64,000 nucleotides of DNA from Candidatus Hydrogenedentota bacterium. GTDB taxonomy: Bacteria; Hydrogenedentota; Hydrogenedentia; Hydrogenedentales; JAJRTN01. Position numbers and translations under genes: made by a program. Below the pieces are notes generated by a model, which saw only the letters and a list, made by a program, of their open reading frames with translations, was not told the DNA's origin and did not search any database. Positions 8,824-19,645 of the stretch are shown piece after piece. Each line of letters starts with the position of its first letter. The first letter of the stretch is position 1. The DNA is taken from positions 1-64,000 of the forward strand of contig JAJRTN010000017.1 in assembly GCA_024278275.1 (NCBI GenBank). The letters are read 5' to 3'.

Positions 8824-9708
8824 ATGACCCTCGACGCCCTACGCTGTTTTTGCGCCATCCTCGACACGGGCGGTTTCCGTTCCGCCGCAGCGCGGGTTCA
8901 CCGCTCGCAGCCTGCGGTAAGCCAGCAGTTGAAAAGCCTCGAAGAGGAAACGGGGCACGTTCTCATCGACCGCAAGACCTGTCGTCCCACGCCCATGGGC
9001 CGGATCCTGCGGGATCGGGCGCGGCACATCTTGCAGGAGCTCCAGGCGCTGGAGCGGGAATTGCGCGACTTCGACGAGACCGCGGTGGGGGAGTTGCGGG
9101 TGGGCACGAGCGACACGACGGCCATGTACGTTCTGCCGCCCTATGTGCGGCGTTTCGCGGAGGTTATGCCGCGCATCCACCTGGTACTCACGAACCGGCA
9201 TTCGGAAGAACTCGCGCGGCAGGTTCGGCAGGGCGAGATCGACCTGGGCATCGTAACCTTGCCCGTCGAGGATCCCGGACTGGAGGAGCATTTGCTCTTC
9301 GAGGAGCATTTTCGGCTTGTCGTGCCCGCCGGCCATCCGCTGTGCGGAAAACGCCGGGTCCGGTTAACGGACCTGGTCGAGCTGCCCATGCTTCTGTTGG
9401 ACGAGGGAACGCGGACGGGCGGACTCTTGCGCCGTCATTTTCAGACGAAAGGCTTCACGCCGCGCACCGTGCTGGACAGCGGTTCATTCGAGGTGATCAA
9501 GCGGTACATCGCCGAAGGGGTGGGGATTTCGTTCCTGCCGGAATCGGTGGTCACGCCGGGGGATGCGTTGCTCGTGACCCGCGAGGTCGCGGGACTGCCG
9601 CGGGTAAGCATCGGAGCGGTCCGACGCAAGGGCATCTATCGCACGCGGGCGGAAAAGGCTTTCCTGGACCTGTTGCGCGCGCCGGTGGCGAAGAAGCCCA
9701 TTGCCTGA
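8824..9708 (+). CDS. LysR-family transcriptional regulator
   Basis: 294 residues. The start at 8824 is set by AAGGAGT about 8 bp upstream. The N-terminal winged helix-turn-helix is clear: FCAILDTGGFRSAAARVHRS followed by QPAVSQQLKSLEEETG. The substrate-binding domain follows from about residue 90 (GELRVGTSDTTAMYVLPPY, GEIDLGIVTLP, ISFLPESVV). It resembles the CysB/CysL-like branch. The effector and targets are unknown; it is divergent from the purine operon by 366 bp and may or may not control it. Confidence 0.93.
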   Translation: MTLDALRCFCAILDTGGFRSAAARVHRSQPAVSQQLKSLEEETGHVLIDRKTCRPTPMGRILRDRARHILQELQALERELRDFDETAVGELRVGTSDTTAMYVLPPYVRRFAEVMPRIHLVLTNRHSEELARQVRQGEIDLGIVTLPVEDPGLEEHLLFEEHFRLVVPAGHPLCGKRRVRLTDLVELPMLLLDEGTRTGGLLRRHFQTKGFTPRTVLDSGSFEVIKRYIAEGVGISFLPESVVTPGDALLVTREVAGLPRVSIGAVRRKGIYRTRAEKAFLDLLRAPVAKKPIA

Positions 9709-9722
9709 ACGTGTGTTCAGGC
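9703..9722 (+). terminator. Hairpin spanning the LysR stop codon
   Basis: Perfect 8-bp stem GCCTGAAC-GTGT-GTTCAGGC with a 4-nt loop; the TGA stop lies inside the left arm. There is no downstream U run, so termination strength is uncertain. Confidence 0.45.
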
Positions 9723-9756
9723 GGTATAGTAACCCCGATGCCGGTCGTCCAGAAAT

Positions 9757-9781
9757 TGTAAGGGTGGGCCTTGGCCCACCA
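9757..9781. repeat. Dispersed 25-bp palindromic repeat, copy 2
   Basis: Second copy of the TGTAAGGGTGGGCC element (see 315-339), with one difference. It is followed at 9829-9844 by another perfect hairpin, CCACGG-TTCT-CCGTGG. Both lie in the 192-bp gap upstream of ruvA. Confidence 0.7.
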
Positions 9782-9900
9782 GGGGCAAACTGGAAGCCCC
9801 TTCTACTTTTCATCGGAACCACGGTTCTCCGTGGAGACGATTCTTGGTTCCGGCTCCGCCGGGTTAGGCGCTCGCCAATTCTGGATACATAAGGTCAATC

Positions 9901-10509
9901 ATGTACGCATTTCTTCGCGGCACGGTCGCGCATAAGGGGTTGGAATCGATTGCGCTGGATGTCAACGGCGTGGGCTTCCTGGTGTTCGTGCCGGATTGCG
10001 TACACCGCCGCATCTCGCCCAATCAAGAGGTGACTCTCCTCACGTACTGTCACATCCGAGAGGATACCTTCCAGATCTTCGGTTTTCTCAGGGAGGAAGA
10101 GAAAGCCCTGTTCACTATGCTCCTGGGCATCAACAAAGTCGGGCCCAAGGTGGCGCTCAACGTGTTGTCGGGACTGTCGGTGCGGGAGTTCGGGCGCGCC
10201 GTGATGGAGAGCGACGTGAAGGCCTTCACCCGCGTCTCGGGCGTGGGCAAGGCCATGGCCCAACGCATCATCCTCGAGGTGAAGTCGAAACTGGGGCAGG
10301 ACACGGAACTGAGCGTCCTGCTGGGTGAACCGGACGCGGTCGACGTGCCGCCCGAGGGCGATGACGTGTATGAAGCCCTGCTGAGTCTCGGCTGCACGCC
10401 GGTGGAAGCGAAGCGCGCGGCCGCCGGAGCGCGGAAGGAACTGGGCGCGGAGGCCACCGACGAGGATCTCGTCCGTGTGGCGTTACGCTCCATGGCAAAG
10501 GTGAAGTAG
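9901..10509 (+). CDS. ruvA: Holliday junction branch-migration protein RuvA
   Basis: 202 residues, the normal RuvA length. The N-terminal OB-fold begins MYAFLRGTVAHKGLESIALD and continues with GVGFLVFVP and REDTFQIFGFLREEEKALF. Helix-hairpin-helix motifs follow: LLGINKVGPKVALNVLSG and FTRVSGVGKAMAQRIILEV. The C-terminal UBA-like domain III (EALLSLGCTPVEAKRAAAGA) contacts RuvB. It binds four-way junctions as a tetramer and loads RuvB. Its stop directly abuts the ruvB start, so the two are cotranscribed. Confidence 0.97.
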   Translation: MYAFLRGTVAHKGLESIALDVNGVGFLVFVPDCVHRRISPNQEVTLLTYCHIREDTFQIFGFLREEEKALFTMLLGINKVGPKVALNVLSGLSVREFGRAVMESDVKAFTRVSGVGKAMAQRIILEVKSKLGQDTELSVLLGEPDAVDVPPEGDDVYEALLSLGCTPVEAKRAAAGARKELGAEATDEDLVRVALRSMAKVK

Positions 10510-11532
10510 ATGGCCCACGACGATGTAATCGATCCCGGACGGCTCCCCGAGGAGGGAGCCTTCGACGACCAGATTCGCCCGCAACGGCTGGAGGATTTTC
10601 CGGGGCAGGAGCCCATCAAGGAAAAGCTCCGCATCGCGATCCAGGCGGCAAAGGGCCGGGGCGAACCGCTCGACCACATGCTGCTGGCGGGACCGCCCGG
10701 CTTGGGCAAGACGACCCTCGCCCGAATCCTGGCACAGGAAATGGGCGTGGACATCAAGCAGACCTCCGGCCCGGTCATCGAGCGGCAGGCCGACCTGTCG
10801 GCCATCCTCACGAGTCTCGAAGAATTCGACGTGCTTTTTATCGACGAAGTACACCGACTGAACCATGCCGTGGAGGAAACGCTCTATTCCGCCATGGAGG
10901 ACTTCGAGGTGGACATCATGCTCGGGAAAGGTCCCACGGCGCGGTCCATGAAGATCGGCCTCAAGCCCTTCACCCTCATCGGCGCCACTACGCGGCAGGG
11001 GCTGCTCACGCCCCCCCTTCGCGCCCGTTTCGGCGACACCTGCCGCTTTGATTTCTACTCGCCCGAAGAACTGGAGTGCATCATCGTCCGGGCCGCGCGC
11101 ATTCTCAACGTGCCCATCGAATCCGACGGCGCCCTGGAGATCGCCATGCGTTCCCGAGGCACGGCCCGCGTGGCGAACCGGCTCCTGCGCCGCGTGCGCG
11201 ACTTCGCCGAAGTGAAGGGCGACGGCGTGGTGACCAGGGACGTGGCGAACGCCGCCCTCAAGCTCCTCCGCATCGACGACCTGGGCCTGGACGATATGGA
11301 CCGGCAGATCATCTCCACGGTGATCGAGAAATTCGCCGGCGGCCCCGTGGGGCTGTCGTCCATGGCGGTGGCCGTGGGCGAGGAACGCCAGACCCTGGAA
11401 GAGGTCCACGAGCCCTACCTCATTCAGCTCGGCTTCATGAAACGCACGCAGCAGGGCCGCGTGGCGACCCCTCTCGCCTACAAACACTTCGGCTTCACCC
11501 CGCCGGAGACGGAACAGCCGCGGTTGTTTTGA
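10510..11532 (+). CDS. ruvB: Holliday junction branch-migration ATPase RuvB
   Basis: 340 residues. The N-terminal RPQ-like segment [18 protein letters not shown] precedes the AAA+ core: Walker [15 protein letters not shown], Walker [12 protein letters not shown], sensor 1 [19 protein letters not shown] and a sensor 2 Arg in [15 protein letters not shown]. The C-terminal winged helix contains [20 protein letters not shown]. It acts as a hexameric motor with RuvA in recombination repair. No ruvC is seen here. The start follows the ruvA stop with zero gap. Confidence 0.98.
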   Translation: MAHDDVIDPGRLPEEGAFDDQIRPQRLEDFPGQEPIKEKLRIAIQAAKGRGEPLDHMLLAGPPGLGKTTLARILAQEMGVDIKQTSGPVIERQADLSAILTSLEEFDVLFIDEVHRLNHAVEETLYSAMEDFEVDIMLGKGPTARSMKIGLKPFTLIGATTRQGLLTPPLRARFGDTCRFDFYSPEELECIIVRAARILNVPIESDGALEIAMRSRGTARVANRLLRRVRDFAEVKGDGVVTRDVANAALKLLRIDDLGLDDMDRQIISTVIEKFAGGPVGLSSMAVAVGEERQTLEEVHEPYLIQLGFMKRTQQGRVATPLAYKHFGFTPPETEQPRLF

Positions 11533-11638
11533 AGGGGGCGGCCATGGGTAATGTAGAGCCTTACCCGTGAAGTTCTGCACAAATTGTCACGAAAACGTGC
11601 TTGCCCCTACCCGCCACGCCCTGCCCCCCGCTGTCATC

Positions 11639-11709
11639 CCCGCTTTCGCGGGAAAACGTAGAAGCGGCTTCCAGCCGCTTTGAACCTAACCCGGCTTGGC
11701 CGGGTTAGG
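11639..11709. repeat. Three consecutive hairpins downstream of ruvB
   Basis: In order: CCCGC/GCGGG (11639-11652), AAGCGGCT-TCC-AGCCGCTT (11662-11680) and an 11-bp stem CCTAACCCGGC-TTG-GCCGGGTTAGG (11685-11709). They occupy the 364-bp gap between ruvB and the next gene. The first resembles the CCCGCxxxxGCGGG core found in other gaps here. They may end ruvAB transcription but lack U tracts, so a dispersed-repeat origin is equally likely. No gene seen in this gap. Confidence 0.6.
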
Positions 11710-11896
11710 GGGGATGAATCGCGTGTCCCTGGGGCTTTTGCAATCCAGGGTTTGCATCGGACCGCGGTAATCCCTATCCTTCCCCGGCCGGACGGAGCGG
11801 CGGGCCGTCTTCCAAGGGGATAGACCCGCGTAAGGTATTCACCTGTTTTGCCCGCGGACAACGGAGCGCCTTTTGGCGGTAAGGAGCACGAATCAC

Positions 11897-13240
11897 ATGA
11901 GAATCGTTTTGTCATTGGTTGGCCTGGTTTTGTTGAACCTGGCCGCGTCAGGGGAAGGGTTTGGCGGAATGAGCTACCTGGATAATGGGATAATTCGCAT
12001 CGGGGCCAATCTTGATATTGGTGGGGCGATCACCTTTGTCGCGCCCTCCGGCTCGGATGAGAACATCATCAACAGTCACGATTGGGGGCGGCAGGTGCAG
12101 ATGTCGTTCTATTCGGGACCGAATCCCTTCACGCCCAATGGTAAGCAGCCGCGGGAATCATGGCGATTCCTCGGTTGGAATCCCATTCAGTCCGGCGACT
12201 GCTACGGTAACCGCTCCAGGGTCATCGCCCATGAAAACGATGGCAAGACCCTGTATATCAAGTGCATTCCCATGCAGTGGCCCTTGAACAACGAACCGGG
12301 CGAATGCACTTTCGAGACCTGGATCCGGCTGGAAGGTAATACGGCGCACGTTAGCAGTCGAATCAACAACAACCGGTCCGACACGACCCAATACGCCGCG
12401 CGTGGACAGGAATTGCCCGCCGTTTATACCAATGGGAACTACTACCGCCTTTTCACCTATGATGGTGACGCCCCGTACACGGGCGGCCCGATGCGGCGAA
12501 TTACCAAAGTGTGGGACACCAGCAAGGGCGTACACGTGGAAGGCGGGCCCTGGGACCACTGGTACGGTACGGAGAACTGGGCGGCCCTGGTCCGCGATGA
12601 TGATTTTGGCCTGGGCGTGTGGTCGCCCGGCACCTATACCTTCGTGGGCGGCTTCGCTGGAAAACCCGGTAAAGGCGGTCCCAAGGACGGACCTACCGGC
12701 TACATCGCTCCCGTTCGTAACGAGATCCTCGACCACAACATCCGGTATGACTACAATTATGTGCTGATCGTGGGGAAACTGGAAGCCATTCGCGATTACG
12801 TTTACGCCCATGCCCCCAAGAATCCCCTTCCGAATTACACCTTCAAACAGAACCGCCAGGGCTGGACGCTTCGTTCCTGCACCGACGCGGGCTGGCCCAT
12901 CACCGCCGGCCTGGCGGTAACATTGGCCTCCGGCACTCCCCTGCTTATTGGGCCGAACGCCCTTTGGGAAGCGGCCCAGGCTCCCACGATATACGTGCGC
13001 GCCGCCTTCGACACGGGGCAGGATACGGCGGTACTGGCCTGGGAACGGCTGGAAGGCAAGGGGGGCGAGCTTCGCTTTCCGGTCCAGTCCGACGGCGAAA
13101 TGCGCACCTACGTGGTGGACCTCGGCGCGGCTCCGGACTACGAAGGCCCATGCACCCGTCTCTCCCTGCGCCCGATTGACGCGGGCCGGGAAGGCGCGAC
13201 GGTGCGGGTGGAATACATCGGTACGCGTCGGCCGGAATAG
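11897..13240 (+). CDS. Secreted protein of unknown function, beta-rich
   Basis: 447 residues. The ATG at 11897 is chosen because AAGGAG lies at 11881-11886. A signal peptide (MRIVLSLVGLVLLNLAASGE) is clear. The body is rich in Trp, Tyr and Gly; segments such as FETWIRLEGNTAHVSSRI suggest a galactose-mutarotase-like or polysaccharide-lyase-like beta-sandwich core (about residues 25-320). A C-terminal ~110-residue beta-sandwich from YTFKQNRQGW resembles a carbohydrate-binding module. No catalytic motif can be named. It is probably periplasmic or extracellular and sugar-related, which is inference from fold impression and genome context. Confidence 0.8.
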   Translation: MRIVLSLVGLVLLNLAASGEGFGGMSYLDNGIIRIGANLDIGGAITFVAPSGSDENIINSHDWGRQVQMSFYSGPNPFTPNGKQPRESWRFLGWNPIQSGDCYGNRSRVIAHENDGKTLYIKCIPMQWPLNNEPGECTFETWIRLEGNTAHVSSRINNNRSDTTQYAARGQELPAVYTNGNYYRLFTYDGDAPYTGGPMRRITKVWDTSKGVHVEGGPWDHWYGTENWAALVRDDDFGLGVWSPGTYTFVGGFAGKPGKGGPKDGPTGYIAPVRNEILDHNIRYDYNYVLIVGKLEAIRDYVYAHAPKNPLPNYTFKQNRQGWTLRSCTDAGWPITAGLAVTLASGTPLLIGPNALWEAAQAPTIYVRAAFDTGQDTAVLAWERLEGKGGELRFPVQSDGEMRTYVVDLGAAPDYEGPCTRLSLRPIDAGREGATVRVEYIGTRRPE

Positions 13241-13683
13241 GTGTGTGTGGGGGCATCCCATGCAGGGCATGGGAAGGCGAGGAATCGTTACGGAGTACTT
13301 TCGCTATCGAGCAACGACGCGTTCCCCGGAATGACGAATTGGAACGGACCTTCACGGTACGAAAGCCGAGGTGAAAGGACGCCCTCCCCCTTGTCATGCC
13401 GAGCGTTGGCGCGGCAACAGGGCCGTGTGAATGCCCGGTTTTTTCAGGGTTGGCCCAGTGCATCCGGGCGGGAAGCGCCAGTCAAGCAGCGGTAATGACA
13501 AAAAACTTGTGACGCCATGATCGCATGTGGCATACTTGGGCCAATCCCTAATTCTCAAATCGCCACACGTCCGTTATCCGGGCCTCGACGCAGGCCGGAC
13601 CATTCGCCGTTCCAGGCCGATGTGAGAATGGATCATCAGTTTTTTAGACGCCTAATCCCCGTTTTACGAGATAGGATTTCGCT
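13241..13683. other. 443-bp gap upstream of nqrA, no gene seen
   Basis: It contains degraded REP-like words (CGCGTTCCCCGGAATGACG near 13317-13335 and TTGTCATGCCGAGCG near 13393). A candidate promoter for the nqr operon is annotated separately at 13507-13536. Short open frames here have no ribosome site or recognisable content. Confidence 0.5.
13507..13536 (+). promoter_or_regulatory. Candidate sigma70-type promoter for the nqr operon
   Basis: TTGTGA at 13507 and CATACT at 13531 are separated by 18 bp. This is the best match in the gap and lies about 140 bp before nqrA. Sequence match only. Confidence 0.35.
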
Positions 13684-15075
13684 ATGGCTTTGCATGTGAC
13701 GAAGAAGGGACTCGACCTGCCCATCACGGGCGCGCCCGAGCAACGTGTCAGTGATGCGAAAGTCTCCGCGCGCGTGGCCGTGAACGCGGTGGACGCCGTG
13801 GGTATGAAACCCAGCTTCCGGGTGAAGGTGGGCGATACGGTCAAGCGAGGGCAGGTGCTCTTCGAGGACAAGAAGACCCCTGGCGTGCTCTTTACCGCGC
13901 CGGGCGCGGGAACGGTGGCCGCCATCAATCGGGGCGAGCGCCGGGCGCTTCAAACCGTGGTAATCGATCTTGCCGAGAGCGAGCGGGGCGATGCCGCGGG
14001 CAATGGTGTGAGCGAAGGGGATTGCGTCGCTTTCGACAGCTATGGCGGCAAGGCCGTGTCCGAGCTGGATGCCGATGCCGTCAAGGCCCTGCTCCTGGAA
14101 TCCGGGCTGTGGACCGCGTTGCGCACGCGGCCCTTCAGCAAGGTCCCCGCCCCGGAGACCCGTCCCCACTCGATTTTCGTCACGGCCATGGACACCAATC
14201 CCCTGGCGCCTTCCATGGAGGTGATTGCAAAAGACCGGGACGACGCGATGAACGCCGGCCTGGCGGCCCTGAAAAAGCTCACCGACGGCGAGGTCTTCTT
14301 CTGCAAGGCGCCCGGTAGCGCGGTGAAGCCCGCGGACAATACGGGTGTTCGCGTGGAAGAGTTTCAGGGGCCCCATCCCAGCGGTCTTCCGGGGCTGCAT
14401 ATCCACCTGCTGGACCCCGTGAGCCGCAACAAGACCGTATGGCATATCGGTCTGCAGGATGTGATTGCCATGGGGATACTCTTCCAGTCGGGCAAGCTCG
14501 ATGTGTCGCGTATCGTGTCCCTGGCCGGTCCCTCCGTGAAGAATCCCCGTCTCTTGCGCACGCGTCTGGGCGCGGATTTGAACGCACTGACCGAGGGCGA
14601 GATTGCCGAGGGCGAACAGCGGATCATTTCCGGATCGGTCCTTTCGGGGCGTACCGCCATGGGCGATGTTCATGGTTACCTGGGACGATACCATCAGCAG
14701 GTTTCCGTGCTGGCGGAAGGGCGGGAACGGGAGTTCATGGGGTGGCTGGCCCCGGGCAGGGAAAAGTTCTCCATCACGAACACCTTCATTTCAAAGCTGG
14801 TGCCCGGCAAGAAGTTTGCCTTTACCACGGCGACCAATGGCAGCCAGCGGGCCATGGTGCCCATCGGCATGTACGAGAAAGTCATGCCCATGGACATCTT
14901 ACCCACTTTCCTGCTCAGGGCGTTGGTGATGGACGATTTGGAGCGTGCCGAACAACTGGGTTGCCTGGAGTTGGACGAGGAGGATCTCGCCCTGAGCACC
15001 TTGGTCTCTCCGGGAAAAACCGACTATGGCCCGGTGCTCCGACGCAACCTGAACACTATTGAAAAAGAGGGCTGA
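13684..15075 (+). CDS. nqrA: Na+-translocating NADH:quinone reductase subunit A
   Basis: 463 residues. The opening [20 protein letters not shown] and the biotinyl/lipoyl-like segment [20 protein letters not shown] with the following [19 protein letters not shown] are diagnostic of Nqr[12 protein letters not shown]-like and [14 protein letters not shown] regions follow. NqrA is the cytoplasmic-side subunit of the six-subunit Na+ pump that oxidises NADH, reduces ubi/menaquinone and exports Na+. It heads nqrABCDEF-apbE in standard order. Confidence 0.97.
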   Translation: MALHVTKKGLDLPITGAPEQRVSDAKVSARVAVNAVDAVGMKPSFRVKVGDTVKRGQVLFEDKKTPGVLFTAPGAGTVAAINRGERRALQTVVIDLAESERGDAAGNGVSEGDCVAFDSYGGKAVSELDADAVKALLLESGLWTALRTRPFSKVPAPETRPHSIFVTAMDTNPLAPSMEVIAKDRDDAMNAGLAALKKLTDGEVFFCKAPGSAVKPADNTGVRVEEFQGPHPSGLPGLHIHLLDPVSRNKTVWHIGLQDVIAMGILFQSGKLDVSRIVSLAGPSVKNPRLLRTRLGADLNALTEGEIAEGEQRIISGSVLSGRTAMGDVHGYLGRYHQQVSVLAEGREREFMGWLAPGREKFSITNTFISKLVPGKKFAFTTATNGSQRAMVPIGMYEKVMPMDILPTFLLRALVMDDLERAEQLGCLELDEEDLALSTLVSPGKTDYGPVLRRNLNTIEKEG

Positions 15076-15134
15076 CCCGGTATGGGACGGCTATCCCGAC
15101 GGACGGCATCGAGGCAAACCAACAGAGCGGATAC

Positions 15135-16379
15135 ATGAAGTTCATTCGTCACATTCTCGACAAACAGCGGCCCCTCTTTGAGAAGGGCGGCAAGCTGGAA
15201 CTCCTTTTTCCTCTTTTCGAGGCAAACGACACCATCCTCTTCACGCCGGGCTACGTGACGCGGGGGCCCGCCCATGTTCGCGATGGCCTGGACCTGAAGC
15301 GGATGATGATGACCGTGGTCATCGCGCTGGTGCCTTGCATCCTCATGGCCCTGTACAACACGGGCTTCCAGGCCAACCTGGCCATGGCCGAAGGCGCTTC
15401 CGCGCCGGGATGGCGTGGGGCGGTCATTGACCTGCTGGGCCTGGGCTACGGCACCGGCAACATCCTCGCCTGCATGGTCCACGGCTTCCTCTATTACCTG
15501 CCCATCCTGATTGTCACCTTCGTGGTGGGCGGCGGCATCGAGGTGCTCTTTGCCATCGTGCGCAAACACGAGGTGAACGAAGGCTTCCTGGTTACCGGCA
15601 TGCTTTTCCCCCTGATTCTTCCGCCCACCATTCCCCTCTGGCAAGTGGCCCTGGGCATCGCCTTCGGCGTGGTGCTGGGCAAGGAAATCTTCGGCGGTAC
15701 GGGCATGAACATCCTCAACCCGGCGCTTACCGCCCGCGCCTTCCTTTTCTTCGCCTACCCGGCCCAGATTTCAGGCGACAAGGTGTGGATCGCCGCCTCG
15801 GAAACCGTGGACGGCTTTAGCGGCGCCACGGCCCTGGGCCGCATGGCCGTGGCGGACGCGTCCGTTCAGGACGGCGCCCTCAAGGCCTTGCAGGAGATGC
15901 ACGTATCCTGGACCGATGCCTTCCTGGGCTTCATCCCGGGATCCCTGGGGGAAACCTCCACGCTGGCATGTTTGCTGGGCGCGCTGGTACTCATCGTGGT
16001 GGGCGTGGCTTCCTGGCGCATTATCGTGGGCGGCATCATCGGCACCATTTTGGCCTGTCTCCTGCTCAACGCCGTCGGTTCCGACACCAACGCGCTCATG
16101 AACGTTCCTTTTTATTGGCAGATGGTGCTGGGGGGCTGGGCCTTCGGCCTGGTTTTCATGGCCACGGATCCCGTCTCGGCGCCATTCACCAACACGGGCC
16201 GCTTCGTTTACGGCCTGCTTATCGGCATCATGGCCATGCTGGTTCGTGTTGTCAATCCGGCCTACCCGGAGGGCATGATGCTGGCCATACTCTTCATGAA
16301 CATCTTCTCGCCGCTGATTAACCACTTTGCCATCAGCGCCAATATCCGCAGGAGGGTCGCGCGCAGTGAAGCAGTATAG
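15135..16379 (+). CDS. nqrB: Na+-translocating NADH:quinone reductase subunit B
   Basis: 414 residues with about ten membrane segments. The N-terminal region ([20 protein letters not shown]) and [20 protein letters not shown] are typical of NqrB/RnfD. The covalent FMN attachment motif D-G-F-S-G-A-T starts at residue 226, making Thr232 the expected flavinylated residue. That matches the D-x-[ST]-G-A-[ST] consensus read by ApbE, encoded at the end of this operon. The gene overlaps the nqrC start by 14 bp. Confidence 0.97.
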   Translation: MKFIRHILDKQRPLFEKGGKLELLFPLFEANDTILFTPGYVTRGPAHVRDGLDLKRMMMTVVIALVPCILMALYNTGFQANLAMAEGASAPGWRGAVIDLLGLGYGTGNILACMVHGFLYYLPILIVTFVVGGGIEVLFAIVRKHEVNEGFLVTGMLFPLILPPTIPLWQVALGIAFGVVLGKEIFGGTGMNILNPALTARAFLFFAYPAQISGDKVWIAASETVDGFSGATALGRMAVADASVQDGALKALQEMHVSWTDAFLGFIPGSLGETSTLACLLGALVLIVVGVASWRIIVGGIIGTILACLLLNAVGSDTNALMNVPFYWQMVLGGWAFGLVFMATDPVSAPFTNTGRFVYGLLIGIMAMLVRVVNPAYPEGMMLAILFMNIFSPLINHFAISANIRRRVARSEAV

Positions 16380-17130
16380 CACCACCTACATTTTCATCTT
16401 CGCGGCCGCGCTTTGCCTGGCCTGCTCGACGATGATTTCGGCGGCCTATGTGGGGCTGCGGGAGCGGCAGGACGAGAACCGCCTGCTGGACAAACAAAAA
16501 AGCGTCCTCATCGCCTGCCAGAAAATCAAGACCGGTGAGAAAATCAGCCGGGAGGAGATTCTGAAGCGCTTTTCCAATATCGAGGCCAAGGTGATTGATT
16601 TGGCGACGGGTAAGTACGTGGAAGGCGTTGACCCGGATGCCTTTGACGAGGATGCCGTCGAAAAGGTACCCGCGCCGAAGAATGCGGCCCAAGTCCTGGA
16701 AATACCCAAGCAGGTCAAGATCTACCGCGTTATGGACGGCGACCATCTCGGGATGATGGTGCTTCCCATCTATGGCAAGGGTCTTTGGAGCACCCTCTAC
16801 GGGTTCCTGGCCCTGGATGCCGATGGTAACACCGTGCGTGGCCTCACCTATTACCAGCATGGGGAAACACCCGGTCTTGGCGGAGAGGTGGACAACCCGA
16901 AATGGAAGAATCGCTGGCCCGGCCGCAAGATCTTTGGAGAAGACGGTTCCGTGAAACTCCATGTGATCAAAGGTCAGGCAGGTCCCGCCACGGAGAACCC
17001 CTACGAGGTGGACGGCCTTTCCGGTGCCACGCTGACCAGTCGTGGCGTCAGCAATATGTTGCAGTTCTGGTTCGGAAAAGACGGGTATGGCCCTTACCTG
17101 GACCAGTACCGGAAGAATGGGAGCGCCTGA
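16366..17130 (+). CDS. nqrC: Na+-translocating NADH:quinone reductase subunit C
   Basis: 254 residues from the GTG at 16366, chosen because GGAGG lies at 16351-16355 and the product then starts just before the membrane anchor ([20 protein letters not shown]). The periplasmic FMN-binding domain includes [34 protein letters not shown] and the flavinylation motif D-G-L-S-G-A-T (Thr222 by this start). It carries the second covalent FMN of the pump. Confidence 0.96.
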   Translation: MKQYSTTYIFIFAAALCLACSTMISAAYVGLRERQDENRLLDKQKSVLIACQKIKTGEKISREEILKRFSNIEAKVIDLATGKYVEGVDPDAFDEDAVEKVPAPKNAAQVLEIPKQVKIYRVMDGDHLGMMVLPIYGKGLWSTLYGFLALDADGNTVRGLTYYQHGETPGLGGEVDNPKWKNRWPGRKIFGEDGSVKLHVIKGQAGPATENPYEVDGLSGATLTSRGVSNMLQFWFGKDGYGPYLDQYRKNGSA

Positions 17131-17133
17131 ATC

Positions 17134-17763
17134 ATGGCATTTGGCAAAAAAGAACGTGACGCTCTGTACGATCCGATTTTCAACAACAACCCCATCGCAT
17201 TGCAGGTCTTGGGCATCTGCTCCGCCCTCGCGGTGACGACGAAGATGGAGACGGCCTTTGTCATGTGCCTGGCGGTTACCGGGGTCACCATGGGCTCGTC
17301 CTTTGTCATCAGCATGCTGCGCAACAATATCCCGCCCAGCATTCGCATTATCGTGCAGCTTTCGGTCATTGCGTCCTTCGTGATTCTCACCGACCAGATC
17401 CTGAAAGCCTACCTCTTCGACATCAGCAAGCAGTTGTCGGTGTTCGTGGGCCTTATCATCACGAACTGTATCGTCATGGGACGATGCGAAGCCTACGCCA
17501 TGCAGAACGGCCCTTGGCTCAGCGCTCTGGACGGCCTCGGCAACGGCTTGGGGTACAGCGTGATCCTCATGGCCACGGCTTTCTTCCGCGAGCTCTTTGG
17601 CTCGGGATCGCTCTTTGGACACGTGCTGCTCAAGCCCGTCACCGATGGCGGCTGGTACACGCCCAACGGACTCATGGTTCTCTCGCCCGGCGCTTTCTTC
17701 CTCATCGGCTTTTTCATCTGGCTGATTCGCGTGTGGAAGCCCGAGCAGATCGAGGAGGAGTAA
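17134..17763 (+). CDS. nqrD: Na+-translocating NADH:quinone reductase subunit D
   Basis: 209 residues, about six membrane helices. The start [20 protein letters not shown] and the helix [18 protein letters not shown], then [19 protein letters not shown] with its conserved Cys, match NqrD. In structures of this complex, NqrD and NqrE Cys residues hold an intramembrane iron centre; the Cys in [10 protein letters not shown] is consistent. It starts 3 bp after nqrC and ends 1 bp before nqrE. Confidence 0.97.
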   Translation: MAFGKKERDALYDPIFNNNPIALQVLGICSALAVTTKMETAFVMCLAVTGVTMGSSFVISMLRNNIPPSIRIIVQLSVIASFVILTDQILKAYLFDISKQLSVFVGLIITNCIVMGRCEAYAMQNGPWLSALDGLGNGLGYSVILMATAFFRELFGSGSLFGHVLLKPVTDGGWYTPNGLMVLSPGAFFLIGFFIWLIRVWKPEQIEEE

Positions 17764-17764
17764 A

Positions 17765-18388
17765 ATGCAGGAGTACCTGAGCCTATTCGCCAAGTCCGTG
17801 TTTATCGAGAACATGGCGCTGGCCTTTTTCCTGGGCATGTGTTCTTTTCTCGCCTGCTCGAAGAAGGTAGACGCCGCCTTTGGCCTCGGTTGTGCCGTTA
17901 TCTTCGTGTTGGCCATTACCGTGCCCGTGGATAACCTCATCTATGTCTACCTCCTGGAGAAGGGCGCTTTGGTATGGCTCCCCGTGGTGGGTGACAAGAT
18001 GAAGGAGGTGGATCTTTCCTTCCTTTCCTTCCTCAGCTTCATCGGCGTTATCGCGGCCATCGTTCAGATCGTGGAAATGTTCCTCGACAAGTTTGTGCCC
18101 AAGCTCTACGCTTCGCTGGGTATTTTCCTGCCCCTTATTGCCGTAAACTGCGCCATCCTGGGCGCCTCCCTTTTCATGGTGGAGCGCAATTACAGTTTCG
18201 GGGAAAGCGTTGTTTTTGGCTTCGGCAGTGGCGTCGGCTGGATGCTGGCCATCGTGGCCCTCGCCGCCATCCGTGAAAAAATGCGTTACAGCAATGTTCA
18301 GCCCGCGTTGCGCGGGCTGGGCATCAGCTTCCTCCTGGTGGGCCTCATGGCCCTCGGTTTCATGGCATTTTCGGGCATTCAGCTTTAA
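17765..18388 (+). CDS. nqrE: Na+-translocating NADH:quinone reductase subunit E
   Basis: 207 residues, about six membrane helices. [20 protein letters not shown] and [19 protein letters not shown] at the start, and [20 protein letters not shown] further on, are NqrE signatures. It is homologous to NqrD and pairs with it around the intramembrane iron site. It is tightly packed in the operon. Confidence 0.97.
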   Translation: MQEYLSLFAKSVFIENMALAFFLGMCSFLACSKKVDAAFGLGCAVIFVLAITVPVDNLIYVYLLEKGALVWLPVVGDKMKEVDLSFLSFLSFIGVIAAIVQIVEMFLDKFVPKLYASLGIFLPLIAVNCAILGASLFMVERNYSFGESVVFGFGSGVGWMLAIVALAAIREKMRYSNVQPALRGLGISFLLVGLMALGFMAFSGIQL

Positions 18389-18421
18389 GCCCGCGGGCAT
18401 CGCTAAAAGGAGTTGTCATCC

Positions 18422-19645
18422 ATGTTGACCGTTGCAATGGGCGTCGCCATGTTCTGCGTCGTCATCCTCTCGCTGGTTGCCATTCTGCTTGCCGCCAAGG
18501 CGCAGTTGGTGGCCTCGGGCGAGGTGACCATCACCATCAATGACGACCCGGAGAAAGCCCTGAAAACGCCCGCCGGCAGTACTTTGCTCAATACGCTGGC
18601 CGCCAACCGGATCTTCATCCCTTCCGCCTGTGGCGGCAAGGGAAGTTGCGGCGTTTGCAAGGTCAACGTCAAGGAGGGCGGCGGTTCGTTGCTTTCCACC
18701 GAGGAAGCCCACATCAGCCGCGCCGAAGAGCGGGAAGGCTGCCGGCTGGCCTGCCAGGTCAAGGTCAAGGGCGACATGAAGATCGAGATCCCCCCCGAGA
18801 TCTTTGATGTTCGCAAGTGGGTCTGCAAGGTGCGTTCGAACCACAACGTGGCCACCTTCATCAAGGAACTGGTGCTGGAACTGCCCGAGGGTGAATCCGT
18901 GCCTTTCCGTGCCGGTGGCTACATCCAGATCGAACGCCCCGCCGGAACTGTCCATTTCAAGGACTTTGACGTGGAGGAGGAGTACCGGCCCGACTGGGAT
19001 AAGTTCAAGCTCTGGGATCTCGTGTCCGTGGCCGACGAGGACGTGACGCGAGCCTATTCCATGGCCAACTACCCCGAGGAAGAAGGCATTATCATGCTCA
19101 ACGTGCGTATTGCCACGCCTCCGCCGCGCACCGAGAACATTCCTCCCGGTCTCATGTCCTCCTTCATTTTCAACCTTAAACCCGGCGACACGGTGACCAT
19201 ATCCGGACCTTTCGGCGAGTTCTTCGCGCGGGAAACCGACCGGGAAATGTGCTTTATCGGTGGTGGCGCGGGTATGGCTCCCATGCGCTCCCATATCTTC
19301 GACCAGTTCCGCCGTCTTAAGACCAAGCGGAAGGCCACCTTCTGGTACGGCGCCCGCAGTCTGCGGGAAATGTTCTACCAGGAGGACTTCGACAGCATCG
19401 CCCGGGAAAACGAAAACTTCCAGTGGCATGTGGCCCTTTCCGAGCCCCAGCCCGAAGATAATTGGACCGGCTATACCGGCTTCATTCACCAGGTACTGCA
19501 CGATAACTACCTCAAGGATCATCCGGCGCCCGAAGACATCGAATACTACCTTTGCGGGCCGCCCATGATGCTTTCCGCCTGCACCAAGATGCTGGAAGAT
19601 CTCGGAGTCGAACAAGAGATGATCATGTACGATGACTTCGGTTAA
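18422..19645 (+). CDS. nqrF: Na+-translocating NADH:quinone reductase subunit F
   Basis: 407 residues from the ATG at 18422, with AAAGGAG at 18406-18412. One N-terminal membrane anchor ([16 protein letters not shown]) precedes a ferredoxin-type 2Fe-2S domain with Cys in [16 protein letters not shown] and a fourth in [13 protein letters not shown]. The FAD domain has [12 protein letters not shown], and the NADH domain has [15 protein letters not shown] and a C-terminal [16 protein letters not shown]. It is the NADH-oxidising entry point of the pump. Its last 14 bp overlap apbE. Confidence 0.97.
   Translation: MLTVAMGVAMFCVVILSLVAILLAAKAQLVASGEVTITINDDPEKALKTPAGSTLLNTLAANRIFIPSACGGKGSCGVCKVNVKEGGGSLLSTEEAHISRAEEREGCRLACQVKVKGDMKIEIPPEIFDVRKWVCKVRSNHNVATFIKELVLELPEGESVPFRAGGYIQIERPAGTVHFKDFDVEEEYRPDWDKFKLWDLVSVADEDVTRAYSMANYPEEEGIIMLNVRIATPPPRTENIPPGLMSSFIFNLKPGDTVTISGPFGEFFARETDREMCFIGGGAGMAPMRSHIFDQFRRLKTKRKATFWYGARSLREMFYQEDFDSIARENENFQWHVALSEPQPEDNWTGYTGFIHQVLHDNYLKDHPAPEDIEYYLCGPPMMLSACTKMLEDLGVEQEMIMYDDFG

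Noticed and set aside
11533-11896. tRNA or small RNA gene in the hairpin-rich gap after ruvB
   Set aside because: The hairpins are simple unlinked stems; no T-loop or acceptor pairing pattern is present.
16333-17940. A 535-residue minus-strand frame opposite nqrC-nqrE
   Set aside because: It lies over three well-supported nqr genes and shows no domain.
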